From Actinomadura oligospora ATCC 43269 (GTDB taxonomy: Bacteria > Actinomycetota > Actinomycetes > Streptosporangiales > Streptosporangiaceae): 64,000 nucleotides of DNA. Positions 29,915 through 38,405 of the stretch are shown one piece after another (the first letter of the stretch is position 1; each line of letters opens with the position of its first letter). Where the stretch lies: contig NZ_JADG01000017.1 of assembly GCF_000518265.1 (NCBI RefSeq), positions 168,231 to 232,230 of the forward strand, read 5' to 3'. The notes beneath the pieces are model-generated. The model did no database searches. It had not been told where the DNA came from and was given only the letters and a program-made list of their open reading frames with translations. Made by a program: the position numbers and the translations under genes.

Positions 29915-30604
29915 TCAGATGCGCTTCCCCGGCAGGAACTGCGGGGACACCCGTTTCAGTTCCGCGAAGATCGCGTCGGCCTCCGTCTTCAGGCGATGGC
30001 ATTCGTCCTCCTCGTCCATGCCGGCGCAACTCGGCAGCACCGCCTGGAAGAAACGCTTCTTCTGCGTGTGGTAGCCCAGCCATTTGCCGAACGAGTCCCA
30101 GTCCTCGATCACCCACAACGCCCGCGCGCTTTTCCGTGTCGTGGCGGTGAAAGGGATCTCCAGCACGGAGGCCAGCAGGTCCCGCGCGTCGGCGGCGCCC
30201 GCGATCCGCAGTTCCGGGGTCAGTGGGGCGCGTTCGCCGCCCAGGGAGAGTTGGTACAAGGGCCGTGGCCTGCCATCTCGCACCGCCTGCTCGATGCCGG
30301 GCACGTCGCCCCTGGTCGGGTCGGCGATATGCGAGGCGGCTAACGCCATCCGCGCGTTCTGGAGCGCGGAATGGCGGGAGGCGGGCAGGAGAAGCCGCGT
30401 GAGTTCGCGCCCCAGGCAGCCGAAGGCGAAGTACGCCGGCGCCGGATCCTTCCCTTCAGCGAGTTTGACGTAGCTGAGAAAGGACCCCAACCCACGGGTG
30501 TACTTGTGGGCGGCCAGCAGGAATTTCCCGTCCGCCTCCGCCTGCCGTCCGGCCTCCCAGTGGACCAGGGCCTTCCGGATGCTGTCCTCGTGAGAACGCT
30601 TCAT
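29915..30604 (-). CDS. Helical protein, first gene of the CHAT operon
   Basis: 229 aa, predicted all-helical. The N-terminal third (RKALVHWEAGRQAEADGKFLL to SYVKLAEGKDP) looks like a TPR or MIT-type hairpin. The C-terminal third carries the YHTQKKRFFQAVLPSCAGMD segment shared with the paralogue downstream. No known domain recognised. Together with that paralogue it may form a hetero-oligomer that senses a signal for, or delivers substrate to, the CHAT protease (inference from gene order only). Confidence 0.72.
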   Translation of the reverse strand: MKRSHEDSIRKALVHWEAGRQAEADGKFLLAAHKYTRGLGSFLSYVKLAEGKDPAPAYFAFGCLGRELTRLLLPASRHSALQNARMALAASHIADPTRGDVPGIEQAVRDGRPRPLYQLSLGGERAPLTPELRIAGAADARDLLASVLEIPFTATTRKSARALWVIEDWDSFGKWLGYHTQKKRFFQAVLPSCAGMDEEDECHRLKTEADAIFAELKRVSPQFLPGKRI

Positions 30605-30693
30605 CGGTGGATCCCTCGAACGCGGATGTCCACCAGCCTAGGGCGGTCCCTCCTGAATGGTGCGGGGAATCGGCATCGTGTGGAGAAATACCG

Positions 30694-32733
30694 TCAGCCG
30701 AGCCGGTCGCGGTAGACGGTTCGCGCGGCCTCGATGAGGCTGATGTGGTCGGCCAGCCGCAGGTCGTCGCTGAGCCGCGCGCGGTCCCGGATCATGCGCT
30801 CGAAGCCGTCGAGGTAAGCCAGGCACCAGCGGACGTCGTCCTCGCGCGCGACATGGCGTCCGGCGACGTGCACGTGGACGGGGCTGGTCTGGGCGTAGAC
30901 GCCCGAGCGGTGCATCGACCGGACGTGCTCCTGGCCGACCGCCACGGCGATCACATAGATCGGCTCGGAGACGGCGAGCCGGACGGTCAGCTCGTCCGGC
31001 GGGCCTTCGGCGAGGACGCCGTCCGAGGTGAGCAGCTGGACGGTCTCGACCTCCTCGCCGACCACGCGGACGGTGGCGGTGACCGTTCCGCCGGGTTCGG
31101 GAAGGTCGAGCGTGTCGCCGGGGCCGTGGCCGTCCACGTCGAGTTCGAGCCAGGGGCCGGTGGTCGCGAAGGTCCGTCCGCGGCGGATCGCGTCGGCGAA
31201 CGACGCGGCGGTCAGGTCGCCGTCCACGCGGGCGTAGACGCGTTCCCAGCCGGGCGGGCTGGACTGGTTGCCGCGGCGTGTGAACGAGATCTGCGTGTCG
31301 CTCCCGGCGGTGACGGCGAGCCGGTTCCCCGCGCCGACCAGCCTCCGGTAGACGCGCGCCGTCGCGTGGACGTCCGAGTGGTTCAGGACGTCCAGGCTGT
31401 GCACGAGGCCGAGCGCGGCGTCGGCGACGATCTCGCGGGCCGAGCAGTTGCGTCCGTCGGAGAGCGCCTCGCTGGGCTCGCCGTCCTCGCTGACCGCGAG
31501 GTGGAACGGATGGCTGTAGCCCACGATCGCGCCGCGCGCGGTGAGGCCCCGGATGCCCTCGGCGTTCGGCGGCCAGTCGTCGGAGCCGAGGAAACCCGTG
31601 TGGTACAGCTCGGGCGGACGGTCCATGCCGAACGCGTAGAGGTGTCCGAGCAGGTCGTTGCGGTATTCGACGCCGAGGCGCGCGATGTGGCGCGGGGTGG
31701 ACCAGGGGGCGTCGCGTCCGGCCCAGTGCTCCAGCGCCTCGCGGTCGTAGACGCGGACGCCCGAGACGTTCCCGGCGACGAGGTTGAGGACGTGCAGGTC
31801 CTCGCCCTGCTGGATCGCGGCGGCCTGCTCCGGCGTGCCGACGCTGTTCCCTGCCCAGTTCATGTGGACGTGCATGTCGCCGCCGTACCAGCCGCGCGCG
31901 GGAGCATCGTAGCGGCGGCGCGGGGTCAGCTCGACGGTCAGTTCCTCGTCCGGCGCGGGGTGGACGCGGACCTCGGCGATCTCGTACTCCGCGCCGCGCG
32001 TGACCAGGATGGTGAGGGGCTCGGCCGGAACGTCCAGGACGATGTCGTCGCCGTGGAAGTAGGGCTGGGCGTGCGCGTCGTGCCGGTCGGGCGCGTCCGG
32101 CGGGTACCAGCCGTGGCCGTCGTCGCCGACGACCGTCCAGCGGCAGGGCATGCCCGCGCGCACGCGGAGCCGCGCCACCGCGACCTGGCGGGTGACGGCG
32201 TCGAGCGAGACGAACACGTCGTCCACGACGACCTTGCTGTCGCTCGCTATCGGCACGAGAACCGCGCCGCCGGGCGTGAGGTCGTGGACGACGCCGTCGA
32301 TCTCGACACGGGCGTCCTCGTCGCGGGACGAGTCGAGCAGCAGCGTCGTGGTGTGCCGGGCCCCGGCGGCGAAGACCGGGCGCGGACGGGCCTCGACGTG
32401 CGCGCCGTCCGGCGTGAGCCGCAGCGCGGCGAGGTTGTCGGGAAGCGCGCCGCCCAGGACGTCCCGGAGGATCTCGTGCATGTCGACGCTGTTCAGCGCA
32501 GCCTCGATGTGCGGGCCGGTCGATCCCTCGGCGCATTCGACCGCCTTCAGGAACCAGGCGACGAAGTACTCCCGCTCGTCCGGGACGAACGGCGCGACCT
32601 CCAGCTGCCGGACGTAGTGGATCGGGTCCTCGCCCCAGGTGGGGCCGTGGGCCGCGAGCAGCGCCCGGTACTCCTCGAGGGCGCGTCGCACCGTCTCGGG
32701 CACGTTCCCAGCGTCAGCGCACTCTCCGCACAT
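30694..32733 (-). CDS. CehA/McbA-type (PHP-fold) metallohydrolase
   Basis: 679 aa. An N-terminal helical and beta-sandwich part of about 280 residues precedes a PHP-like metal site: GGDMHVHMNWAG (about 286-297), GYSHPFHLAVS (about 410), NHSDVHATARVY and TAGSDTQIS. These His/Asp clusters match the CehA/McbA family (named after carbaryl hydrolase), whose members hydrolyse esters, carbamates or phosphoesters. A C-terminal beta domain ends the chain. ATG 32733 follows GGGAGG by 5 bases. No signal peptide, so cytosolic. Natural substrate unknown. Confidence 0.8.
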   Translation of the reverse strand: MCGECADAGNVPETVRRALEEYRALLAAHGPTWGEDPIHYVRQLEVAPFVPDEREYFVAWFLKAVECAEGSTGPHIEAALNSVDMHEILRDVLGGALPDNLAALRLTPDGAHVEARPRPVFAAGARHTTTLLLDSSRDEDARVEIDGVVHDLTPGGAVLVPIASDSKVVVDDVFVSLDAVTRQVAVARLRVRAGMPCRWTVVGDDGHGWYPPDAPDRHDAHAQPYFHGDDIVLDVPAEPLTILVTRGAEYEIAEVRVHPAPDEELTVELTPRRRYDAPARGWYGGDMHVHMNWAGNSVGTPEQAAAIQQGEDLHVLNLVAGNVSGVRVYDREALEHWAGRDAPWSTPRHIARLGVEYRNDLLGHLYAFGMDRPPELYHTGFLGSDDWPPNAEGIRGLTARGAIVGYSHPFHLAVSEDGEPSEALSDGRNCSAREIVADAALGLVHSLDVLNHSDVHATARVYRRLVGAGNRLAVTAGSDTQISFTRRGNQSSPPGWERVYARVDGDLTAASFADAIRRGRTFATTGPWLELDVDGHGPGDTLDLPEPGGTVTATVRVVGEEVETVQLLTSDGVLAEGPPDELTVRLAVSEPIYVIAVAVGQEHVRSMHRSGVYAQTSPVHVHVAGRHVAREDDVRWCLAYLDGFERMIRDRARLSDDLRLADHISLIEAARTVYRDRLG

Positions 32734-32813
32734 CCGGCCCTCCCACCGTCGTGCCGCCCGGTCGCCAGCGTGACACGGCGGGACAGTGGGGCGGACGATG
32801 AGGAGCTGGCCGG

Positions 32814-33389
32814 TTACGGACGGAACTGGCGGGCGCGGAACGCGGCGGTCTTCACCCGGTTCTGGCACGCCGTGGAGCAGTAGCGGCGGGTGCCGTTGCG
32901 CGAGGTGTCCACGTAGACGCGGTCGCACGCGGGCGCGGTGCAGACGCCGAGCCGGTCGTAAAGCTCGCCGCCGAGGACGACCGCGAGGCCGGTCGCGCAG
33001 GGGCCGCCCCACTCGGCGGTGAGCCCGCTGTCGGCGCCGTGAAAGTGCAGGTGCCAGGGTTCGCCGTCGTGCCGGGCGAGTCGCGGCCGGGCGGCGGTGT
33101 CGTCCAGCATCCGGTTGACGCGCTCGGCCGCTCCGTCCACGTCGCCGTCCGCGACGGCCTCGAAGACCTCGCGCAGCCGGAGGGCGACGGCGGCCAGCTC
33201 ACCCAGCTCCGCCTCGGTGAAGCTCGCGCGCCCGCCCGCCTCACCCCAGACGGCGTTCACGGCGGTGGAGCGTTCGCCCAGGTCGGACGGGGGCGTGTAG
33301 GGACGCCCGTGGCGCTCGCCGGGGGTCAGGGCGTTGACCAGCTCGACGGCGGCGGTGACGACCCGATCGGAGTGACTGTTGAAATCCAC
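32814..33389 (-). CDS. CGNR zinc-finger (ABATE) domain regulator
   Basis: 191 aa. The N-terminal ABATE-like helical domain is followed by a C-terminal zinc finger: CTAPACDRVYVDTS (first Cys pair) and RRYCSTACQNRVKTAAFRAR (second pair), the CGNR-family signature with Q in place of G. Such proteins are putative stress-linked transcription regulators. GTG 33389 is the likely start, with a GAGGAAA site rather far upstream. No obvious target beside it. Confidence 0.85.
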   Translation of the reverse strand: MDFNSHSDRVVTAAVELVNALTPGERHGRPYTPPSDLGERSTAVNAVWGEAGGRASFTEAELGELAAVALRLREVFEAVADGDVDGAAERVNRMLDDTAARPRLARHDGEPWHLHFHGADSGLTAEWGGPCATGLAVVLGGELYDRLGVCTAPACDRVYVDTSRNGTRRYCSTACQNRVKTAAFRARQFRP

Positions 33390-33533
33390 TTGACCAGTTA
33401 CTTTCCTCGGGGCCCGATGTGACCCTCTAAAGGCTACACGGCAGTTACAGGAAGGTTCATGAGCGGGCGACAGCCGGGTGCTCGCCGCCCCGCCGCCCAC
33501 CTGAACTCCGGCCCGGCTCCCTGTGGGCTCCCG

Positions 33534-33962
33534 CTAGCGGAGCGGCTGCCCGTAGACGTGCTCGACCGGCAGCCGGATGACGAGCCTGCGCTCCTCGACC
33601 ATCACGCGGCGGTACTCGTTCCAGTCCGGGTGCTCGCCCCGGAGGGAGCGGTACAGGTCGACCAGCTCCTCGACGGTGGCGTCGTGCGCGTCCGCGGCGA
33701 CGTCCGTCAGCTCGGCGGTGCCCTCGGCGACCGTCCACGACCAGCCGTCCTCGCTGCTCACGTGCAGGCTCGCCCGCGGGTCGCGGCGCAGGTTGCGGGT
33801 CTTGGCCCGGTCGTCGGTGACCGAGATCCGGACCAGGTCCCGGTCCGGGTCGTAGTGGAAGAGGATGTTGGACAGCTGGGGCCGCCCGTCCCTCTTGATC
33901 GTCACCAGGGCGCCCAGCCCGCGTTCCGTGAGCAGCCTGCGCAGCCCGTGATCGTCCGCCAT
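33534..33962 (-). CDS. PPOX class F420-dependent oxidoreductase
   Basis: 142-aa split-barrel flavin/deazaflavin-binding protein. Motifs: GALVTIKRDGRPQLSNILFHYD at the start, then VRISVTDDRAKTRNLRRDPRASLHV, typical of F420-dependent PPOX-family enzymes in actinobacteria. They reduce diverse substrates or bind cofactor; the substrate is unknown. GGAGG seven bases upstream supports the ATG. Use of F420 is one reason to call the host an actinomycete. Confidence 0.85.
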   Translation of the reverse strand: MADDHGLRRLLTERGLGALVTIKRDGRPQLSNILFHYDPDRDLVRISVTDDRAKTRNLRRDPRASLHVSSEDGWSWTVAEGTAELTDVAADAHDATVEELVDLYRSLRGEHPDWNEYRRVMVEERRLVIRLPVEHVYGQPLR

Positions 33963-34071
33963 GTCCGCCTCCGCCGTCCTCGCTGTCGGTGGTGATCGAC
34001 TGGAACAACCCGGGGCCCGTCCCGCGCCTCCCGGCGCGGGACGGGCTTCCCGGGACGTCGTGTCCAGGCTG

Positions 34072-34803
34072 TCAGTTGAGGTCGTCTCCGCGCCCGCCGA
34101 CCCCGGTGAGGAGCGTCAGATCCGCCAGCCGGACGGGCGGGTCGCCCTCAGCCGCGCGGACCGGACGCTCCCGGAGCGCCCGGACGCGCGGCTCCGGCGG
34201 ACGGGTGAGCAGGTGCCCGCGGAACACCGCGCCCTTGGCGGTGATCCGGACGGCCTGGAACGCCGACTCGGGGAGCGCGCAGAATCCCGAGCGCACCACG
34301 TCGTCGAACATCGCGTCCGACACCACCACGGCCAGGTCGCGGCGCGGGTCGTCCAGCAGGCGGCGCAGCGGGGTCGAGTCGAGCAGCCTCTGCACCACGA
34401 CCGGGGCGTCTCCGGCGGGGCCGAACGGGCCGGGGGTCAGCGTCCCGTGGTGCAGCGCCAGCCGGACCCGCAGCCGGCCGCCGCCGCGCGCCGGGTCGAG
34501 CGGCCCGGCGCTGTCGCGGGCGGCGTTCACCTCGCGCAGCGCGGCCTCGAAGCCGAGCACGAGGTCGCCCGCCACCACGGCCGGGGCCGTCCCGGCGGGC
34601 AGCAGGGCCAGCTCGCCGTCCCCGCCCACCTGCTCGCTCCAGTCCGACCGGCTCAGCCCGGCGGCTTCCGCCGCCTTGTCCAGCACGGCCGCCAGGTCGT
34701 GCTGCGCGGCCAGCTGCCCGCGCGCGTCGAGCCTGCTGTAGCCCTGGATGTCCACGGCGAGCAGCAGTCGGTAGACCAGGTCTTCCTCCAGGTTCACGCC
34801 CAT
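34072..34803 (-). CDS. Nucleotidyl-cyclase-like protein (class III cyclase homology fold)
   Basis: 243 aa. The start LLLAVDIQGYSRLD resembles the first metal-binding strand of class III cyclases (FADIxGFS), and SEQVGGDGELALLPAG resembles the second (KxxGDGxLAxF), so both metal Asp residues appear present. RVRLALHHGTL matches the later conserved beta strand (GIHxG). After that the match fades, and the transition-state Asn/Arg helix is not evident, so activity is doubtful. It stands alone without a sensor domain. Such stand-alone proteins are common in actinomycetes and uncharacterised. ATG 34803 is used, with AAGG five bases upstream. Confidence 0.62.
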   Translation of the reverse strand: MGVNLEEDLVYRLLLAVDIQGYSRLDARGQLAAQHDLAAVLDKAAEAAGLSRSDWSEQVGGDGELALLPAGTAPAVVAGDLVLGFEAALREVNAARDSAGPLDPARGGGRLRVRLALHHGTLTPGPFGPAGDAPVVVQRLLDSTPLRRLLDDPRRDLAVVVSDAMFDDVVRSGFCALPESAFQAVRITAKGAVFRGHLLTRPPEPRVRALRERPVRAAEGDPPVRLADLTLLTGVGGRGDDLN

Positions 34804-35047
34804 CTCGCCTTCGTTCCTCCGAGCGCGTGGGGCGGTCGCCCACAATCGCTCCACGCTGGAGTGAGTGTCGCCTTCGGTGGAGGAGCGCTGTGACGTCAGG
34901 GGTATGTGGCGCCTCCGCTCTCTTCTGATGCCTTCGTCGCCGGTTTGGACGGCACAAAGCGCCGGTCCGAGCCCTGAAGTAAGTAAGACCTATCCAAAAG
35001 GTAAGGACCCTCGGCCGACCGGTTACCGGCCGGTAGAGCACGGACCG

Positions 35048-35062
35048 TACGCTGGGGTCGTG
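35048..35062 (+). promoter_or_regulatory. Possible leaderless promoter
   Basis: TACGCT at 35049-35054, only 5 bases before GTG 35060. A -10 element this close to the start codon implies a leaderless transcript, common in actinobacteria. No clear -35. Confidence 0.35.
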
Positions 35063-35755
35063 ACCGCGACCCGACCCGTCCAGGGACCCCGACTGCTGCT
35101 GCCCGGCCTGCGCGAGGTGTACGAGGTGTTCGTGCGGGCCTCGGGCGAGCTGCCCGGCCTGCCCGCCGCCCTGCCCGCCGAGGTGTGGGTGTCGGCGCAG
35201 CTCGGCACGCTGGAGGCCGCCGCCCCGCACGCCGAGGGCCGCCGGGCGGCGCTGGGCGACCTGGTCACCTCCCTGCGCGCCGCGGGCACCCCGGGCGCGC
35301 GGACGTTCCTGCGCGGGCTCGCCGCGATCGGCCCGGCCGAGGTCCGCAAGATCGCCGCGAGCGCGGCGGACGGGATGCGCGCGGAGGAGCCGTCCTGGGC
35401 CGGGGACCTCGGCGCGGTCACGCCCGGCCAGGTCTGGCTGATCCAGGAGGGCCCGCTCGACGGCGACCGGATCGTCTGCGAGTTCCGCTACCCGGACGGC
35501 CGCGACCTGCACGCGATCGCCGTCCGGCTCGGCTACGGGGACACGCCGACCGAGATCGTCCCGGTCGGGGACGTCCCGGCGCTGATGACCGCCGCCCGGC
35601 AGGCCATGCAGGCCGAGCTGTGCACCGTCCAGCCGTTCTCGCCCGCCGCCGTGGGCGAGCGTCTGCGCGCCGTGCTCGGCGGCGCGCAGACGGTACCGGA
35701 CGAGTGCTACCCGGCACTCGCCCTGGCCCGGCACCGGGTGTCGCTCCTCCCTTAG
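35060..35755 (+). CDS. Conserved hypothetical protein
   Basis: 231 aa, soluble. The N-terminal 100 residues are helical (GLREVYEVFVRASGELPGLP, ARTFLRGLAAIGPAEVRKIA). A middle beta segment reads QVWLIQEGPLDGDRIVCEFR and HAIAVRLGYGDTPTEIVPVG. I recognise no family. Codon bias is strong and it ends 4 bp before the convergent exporter gene. GTG 35060 is the first start in the coding-style region. Confidence 0.68.
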   Translation: MTATRPVQGPRLLLPGLREVYEVFVRASGELPGLPAALPAEVWVSAQLGTLEAAAPHAEGRRAALGDLVTSLRAAGTPGARTFLRGLAAIGPAEVRKIAASAADGMRAEEPSWAGDLGAVTPGQVWLIQEGPLDGDRIVCEFRYPDGRDLHAIAVRLGYGDTPTEIVPVGDVPALMTAARQAMQAELCTVQPFSPAAVGERLRAVLGGAQTVPDECYPALALARHRVSLLP

Positions 35756-35759
35756 CCGT

Positions 35760-36551
35760 TCAGCTGAGCCGCCGGTAGCGGCGGACGGCCATCGGCAGCG
35801 AGACGGCCGTGATCACCAGCGGCCAGGCGAGGGCCAGCGCGAGCGCGTGCCGCCCTGGCCAGGAGTGGGCCTCCCAGCCCGGCTGGCCGAACAGGTCACG
35901 GCACGCGGTGACCGTCGCCGACAGCGGGTTCCACTCGGCGATCGCGCCCAGCCAGCCCGGCATCGTGGACGGGTCGACCATCGCGCTGGACAGGAACCCG
36001 ACCGGCCAGACCAGCACCTGGATCACCATCACCGACTCCGGCCCCCTGGCGACCAGGCCGAGCCAGACGCCCGCCCACACCAGCGAGGCGCGCAGCAGGA
36101 GCAGCAGCCCGAACGCCGCCAGCGCCCGGACGGCCCCGTCGTGCCAGTTCCAGCCGATCGCCAGGCCGCAGAGCGCCATCACCGCGAGGCCGAGCGCGGC
36201 GTCCACCAGGTCGGCCGCGCAGCGCCCGGCGACCGGCGCGGACGCCGACAGCGGCAGCGCCCGGAACCGGTCGGTGATCCCGCGGGACGCGTCGGCGGCG
36301 ATCGCGGTGAACGTGCCCTCCAGGCCGAACGCCATGGTCAGCGCGAACATCCCCGGCATGATGAACTCGCGGTAGTTCCCGCCCGGCGCGTCCATCTGGC
36401 CGCCGAACAGGTAGCCCATCATCAGCACGACCATGATCGGGAAGGCGAGGGCGGCGATCAGCGCGCCCGGCCTCCGCACCCGGCGCTCCAGTTCGCGGAC
36501 GGTCATCGTCCAGGCGTCCAGCACGGTCCAGCGCAGCGTGGCGGCGCTCAT
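35760..36551 (-). CDS. ABC-2 type permease (DrrB-like)
   Basis: 263 aa with six helices in the ABC-2 pattern: a cytosolic lead (WTMTVRELERRVRRPGALIA), FPIMVVLMMGYLFGG, FIMPGMFALTMAFGLEG, and the late motif LVWPVGFLSSAMVDPSTMPGWLGAIAEWNPL, which is characteristic of DrrB daunorubicin-type exporters. It pairs with the ATPase gene upstream (4-bp overlap) to form an efflux pump for a hydrophobic compound. The substrate is unknown; regulation is probably by the divergent TetR protein. Confidence 0.9.
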   Translation of the reverse strand: MSAATLRWTVLDAWTMTVRELERRVRRPGALIAALAFPIMVVLMMGYLFGGQMDAPGGNYREFIMPGMFALTMAFGLEGTFTAIAADASRGITDRFRALPLSASAPVAGRCAADLVDAALGLAVMALCGLAIGWNWHDGAVRALAAFGLLLLLRASLVWAGVWLGLVARGPESVMVIQVLVWPVGFLSSAMVDPSTMPGWLGAIAEWNPLSATVTACRDLFGQPGWEAHSWPGRHALALALAWPLVITAVSLPMAVRRYRRLS

Positions 36552-37507
36552 CTCACGGCCTCCTTCGGGGTGGTCTTCTGGGCGCGGTCGGTGAGGCGGA
36601 GGAAGACCTCGTCGAGGGTGGGGCGGCGCACGGCGATGTCGGCGACGGTGACGTGGACGTCGTCCAGGGCGCGGAGCGTCCCGGACAGGGCGCCGACCCG
36701 GTCGGCGACCGGCGCGGACAGCCGCAGCGCGTCCTCGTCGACCTCGGGCCGGAAGCCGGTGACCCGCTCGACGGCGGCGGACGCGGCGGCCAGGTCGCCG
36801 GGGTCTGCGATCACCACGTCCAGGCGGTCGCCGCCGAGCTCGGCCTTCAGCCCCTCCGGGGTGCCGGACGCGATCACCCGGCCGTGGTCGATCACCGAGA
36901 TGTCGTCGGCGAGCCGGTCGGCCTCCTCCAGGTACTGCGTGGTCAGCAGGACGGTGGTGCCGCCGTCCGCCAGCTCGCGGACGGCCCGCCAGACCTCCGC
37001 GCGGGCGCGCGGGTCGAGGCCGGTGGTCGGCTCGTCCAGGAAGAGCACGGTGGGGGCGAGCAGTATCCCGGCGGCGAGGTCGAGGCGGCGGCGCATACCG
37101 CCGGAGTAGGTCCCGGCGGGGCGGTCGGCGGCGTCCGCGAGACCGAAGGTCTCGAGCAGCTCGTCGGCGCGGCGGCGGGCGGCGCGCCGGGTCAGGTGGG
37201 CGAGCCGCCCGAACATCACGAGGTTGCGGCGTCCGGTCAGCACCTCGTCGACGGCGGTGTGCTGGCCGACCAGCCCGATCCGGGCGCGGACGCGGGCGGC
37301 ATCGCGGACCACGTCGTGCCCGCCGACCTCGGCGCGGCCCCCGTCGGGGCGGGCGAGCGTGGCGAGGATCCGGACGGTCGTCGACTTGCCCGCGCCGTTC
37401 GGCCCGAGCAGCCCGTGCACGGTCCCGGCGCGGACGGCCAGGTAGAGCCCGTCCAGGGCGGCGGTGTCGCCGTAACTCTTGCGCAGGGCCTCAGCCACCA
37501 CGTTCAT
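36548..37507 (-). CDS. ABC transporter ATP-binding protein (DrrA-like)
   Basis: 319 aa. Walker A GLLGPNGAGKSTT (about 33-45), Q-loop IGLVGQHTAVDEV, signature YSGGMRRRLDLAAGI, Walker B VLFLDEPTTGLDP and H-loop region TTQYLEEADRL. The C-terminal 100 residues (LDVVIADPGDL to LDEVFLRLTD) are the DrrA-type regulatory domain. ATG 37507 has GGAGGG six bases upstream. It is transcribed leftward from the operator region shared with the TetR gene. Confidence 0.92.
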   Translation of the reverse strand: MNVVAEALRKSYGDTAALDGLYLAVRAGTVHGLLGPNGAGKSTTVRILATLARPDGGRAEVGGHDVVRDAARVRARIGLVGQHTAVDEVLTGRRNLVMFGRLAHLTRRAARRRADELLETFGLADAADRPAGTYSGGMRRRLDLAAGILLAPTVLFLDEPTTGLDPRARAEVWRAVRELADGGTTVLLTTQYLEEADRLADDISVIDHGRVIASGTPEGLKAELGGDRLDVVIADPGDLAAASAAVERVTGFRPEVDEDALRLSAPVADRVGALSGTLRALDDVHVTVADIAVRRPTLDEVFLRLTDRAQKTTPKEAVR

Positions 37508-37521
37508 ATGCCCTCCAACTC

Positions 37522-37570
37522 TGTACGTCGTACATAATGAAGACTGCCACAGATCTCCGTACTCTGTACA
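37522..37570. promoter_or_regulatory. Two TetR-type operators between the exporter and regulator genes
   Basis: TGTACGTCGTACA at 37522-37534 and CGTACTCTGTACA at 37558-37570, both of form GTAC-N3-GTAC with 36 bp between centres. They lie in the divergent promoter region, so a TetR dimer at each site could repress both directions. Confidence 0.7.
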
Positions 37571-37613
37571 AAGTTTTTCCGGATGCCCCGCCGATCTCTG
37601 CGAGGATGGGGGC

Positions 37614-38405
37614 GTGACGACCGAGTACACCGGCGCCGGCGACCCCCGCCGCAGCCTGGAGCTGCTCTGGGGGGTCCGGGAGAGGCCGCGGCGCGGGCCG
37701 CGCCCGAAGCTGACGCCCGAGCGGCTCGTCGGCCGGGCGATCGAGATCGCGGACGCGGACGGCCTGGAGGCGGTGTCGATCCGCCGGATCGCCGACGACC
37801 TCGGCGTCTCCCCGATGTCGGTCTACACCTACGTGCCGGCCAAGGCCGAGCTGCTCGACGCCATGCTCGACCGGACGCTGGGCGAGATCGTCCCGCCCGG
37901 CGACGAGACGTCCGGCTGGCGCGACCGCGTCGCCCACGTCGCGCGCGAGAACTGGCGGATCTACCACGCGCATCCGTGGCTGCTCCAGGTCGCGACGGCG
38001 CGTCCGCCGCTCGGCCCGAACCTGCTGGAGAAGTACGAGTTCGAGCTGCGCGCCGTCGAGGGCCTCGGCCTGACCGACCTGGAGATGGACGCGGCGATCG
38101 CGCTGATCAACGGCCTCGCCGAGACCACCGCGCGGACGTCGGTGAACCGCGCGCAGGCCGAGAGGCGCACCGGCCTGACCGACCAGCAGTGGTGGGACGC
38201 GACCGCGCCGTTCCTCGCGGAGCACGTCGACTCGTCCCGCTACCCGATCGGAGACCGCGTCGGCACGGCGTCGAGCGAGGCGTACGGCTCGGCCGTCGGG
38301 CCCGAGCACGCCTTCGAGTTCGGCCTCGCCCGCATCCTGGACGGCATCGAGGTCCTGATCACCTCCCGCCGCGCCCCGGACCGGCCAGAGGCCAAGTACA
38401 GCTAG
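37614..38405 (+). CDS. TetR family regulator of the DrrAB-type exporter
   Basis: 263 aa. Helix-turn-helix residues about 33-80: RLVGRAIEIADADGLEAVSI, RRIADDLGVSPMSVYTYV. The C-terminal part matches the TetR_C/TetR-class-H-like ligand domain (WRDRVAHVARENWRIYHAHP, SVNRAQAERRTGLTDQQWW). It is divergent from the exporter genes with paired GTAC palindromes between them, the standard layout for an efflux repressor. GTG 37614 is used, behind GAGGATGGGGG. Its TAG overlaps the stop of hrpB on the other strand in one CTAG. Confidence 0.9.
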   Translation: MTTEYTGAGDPRRSLELLWGVRERPRRGPRPKLTPERLVGRAIEIADADGLEAVSIRRIADDLGVSPMSVYTYVPAKAELLDAMLDRTLGEIVPPGDETSGWRDRVAHVARENWRIYHAHPWLLQVATARPPLGPNLLEKYEFELRAVEGLGLTDLEMDAAIALINGLAETTARTSVNRAQAERRTGLTDQQWWDATAPFLAEHVDSSRYPIGDRVGTASSEAYGSAVGPEHAFEFGLARILDGIEVLITSRRAPDRPEAKYS

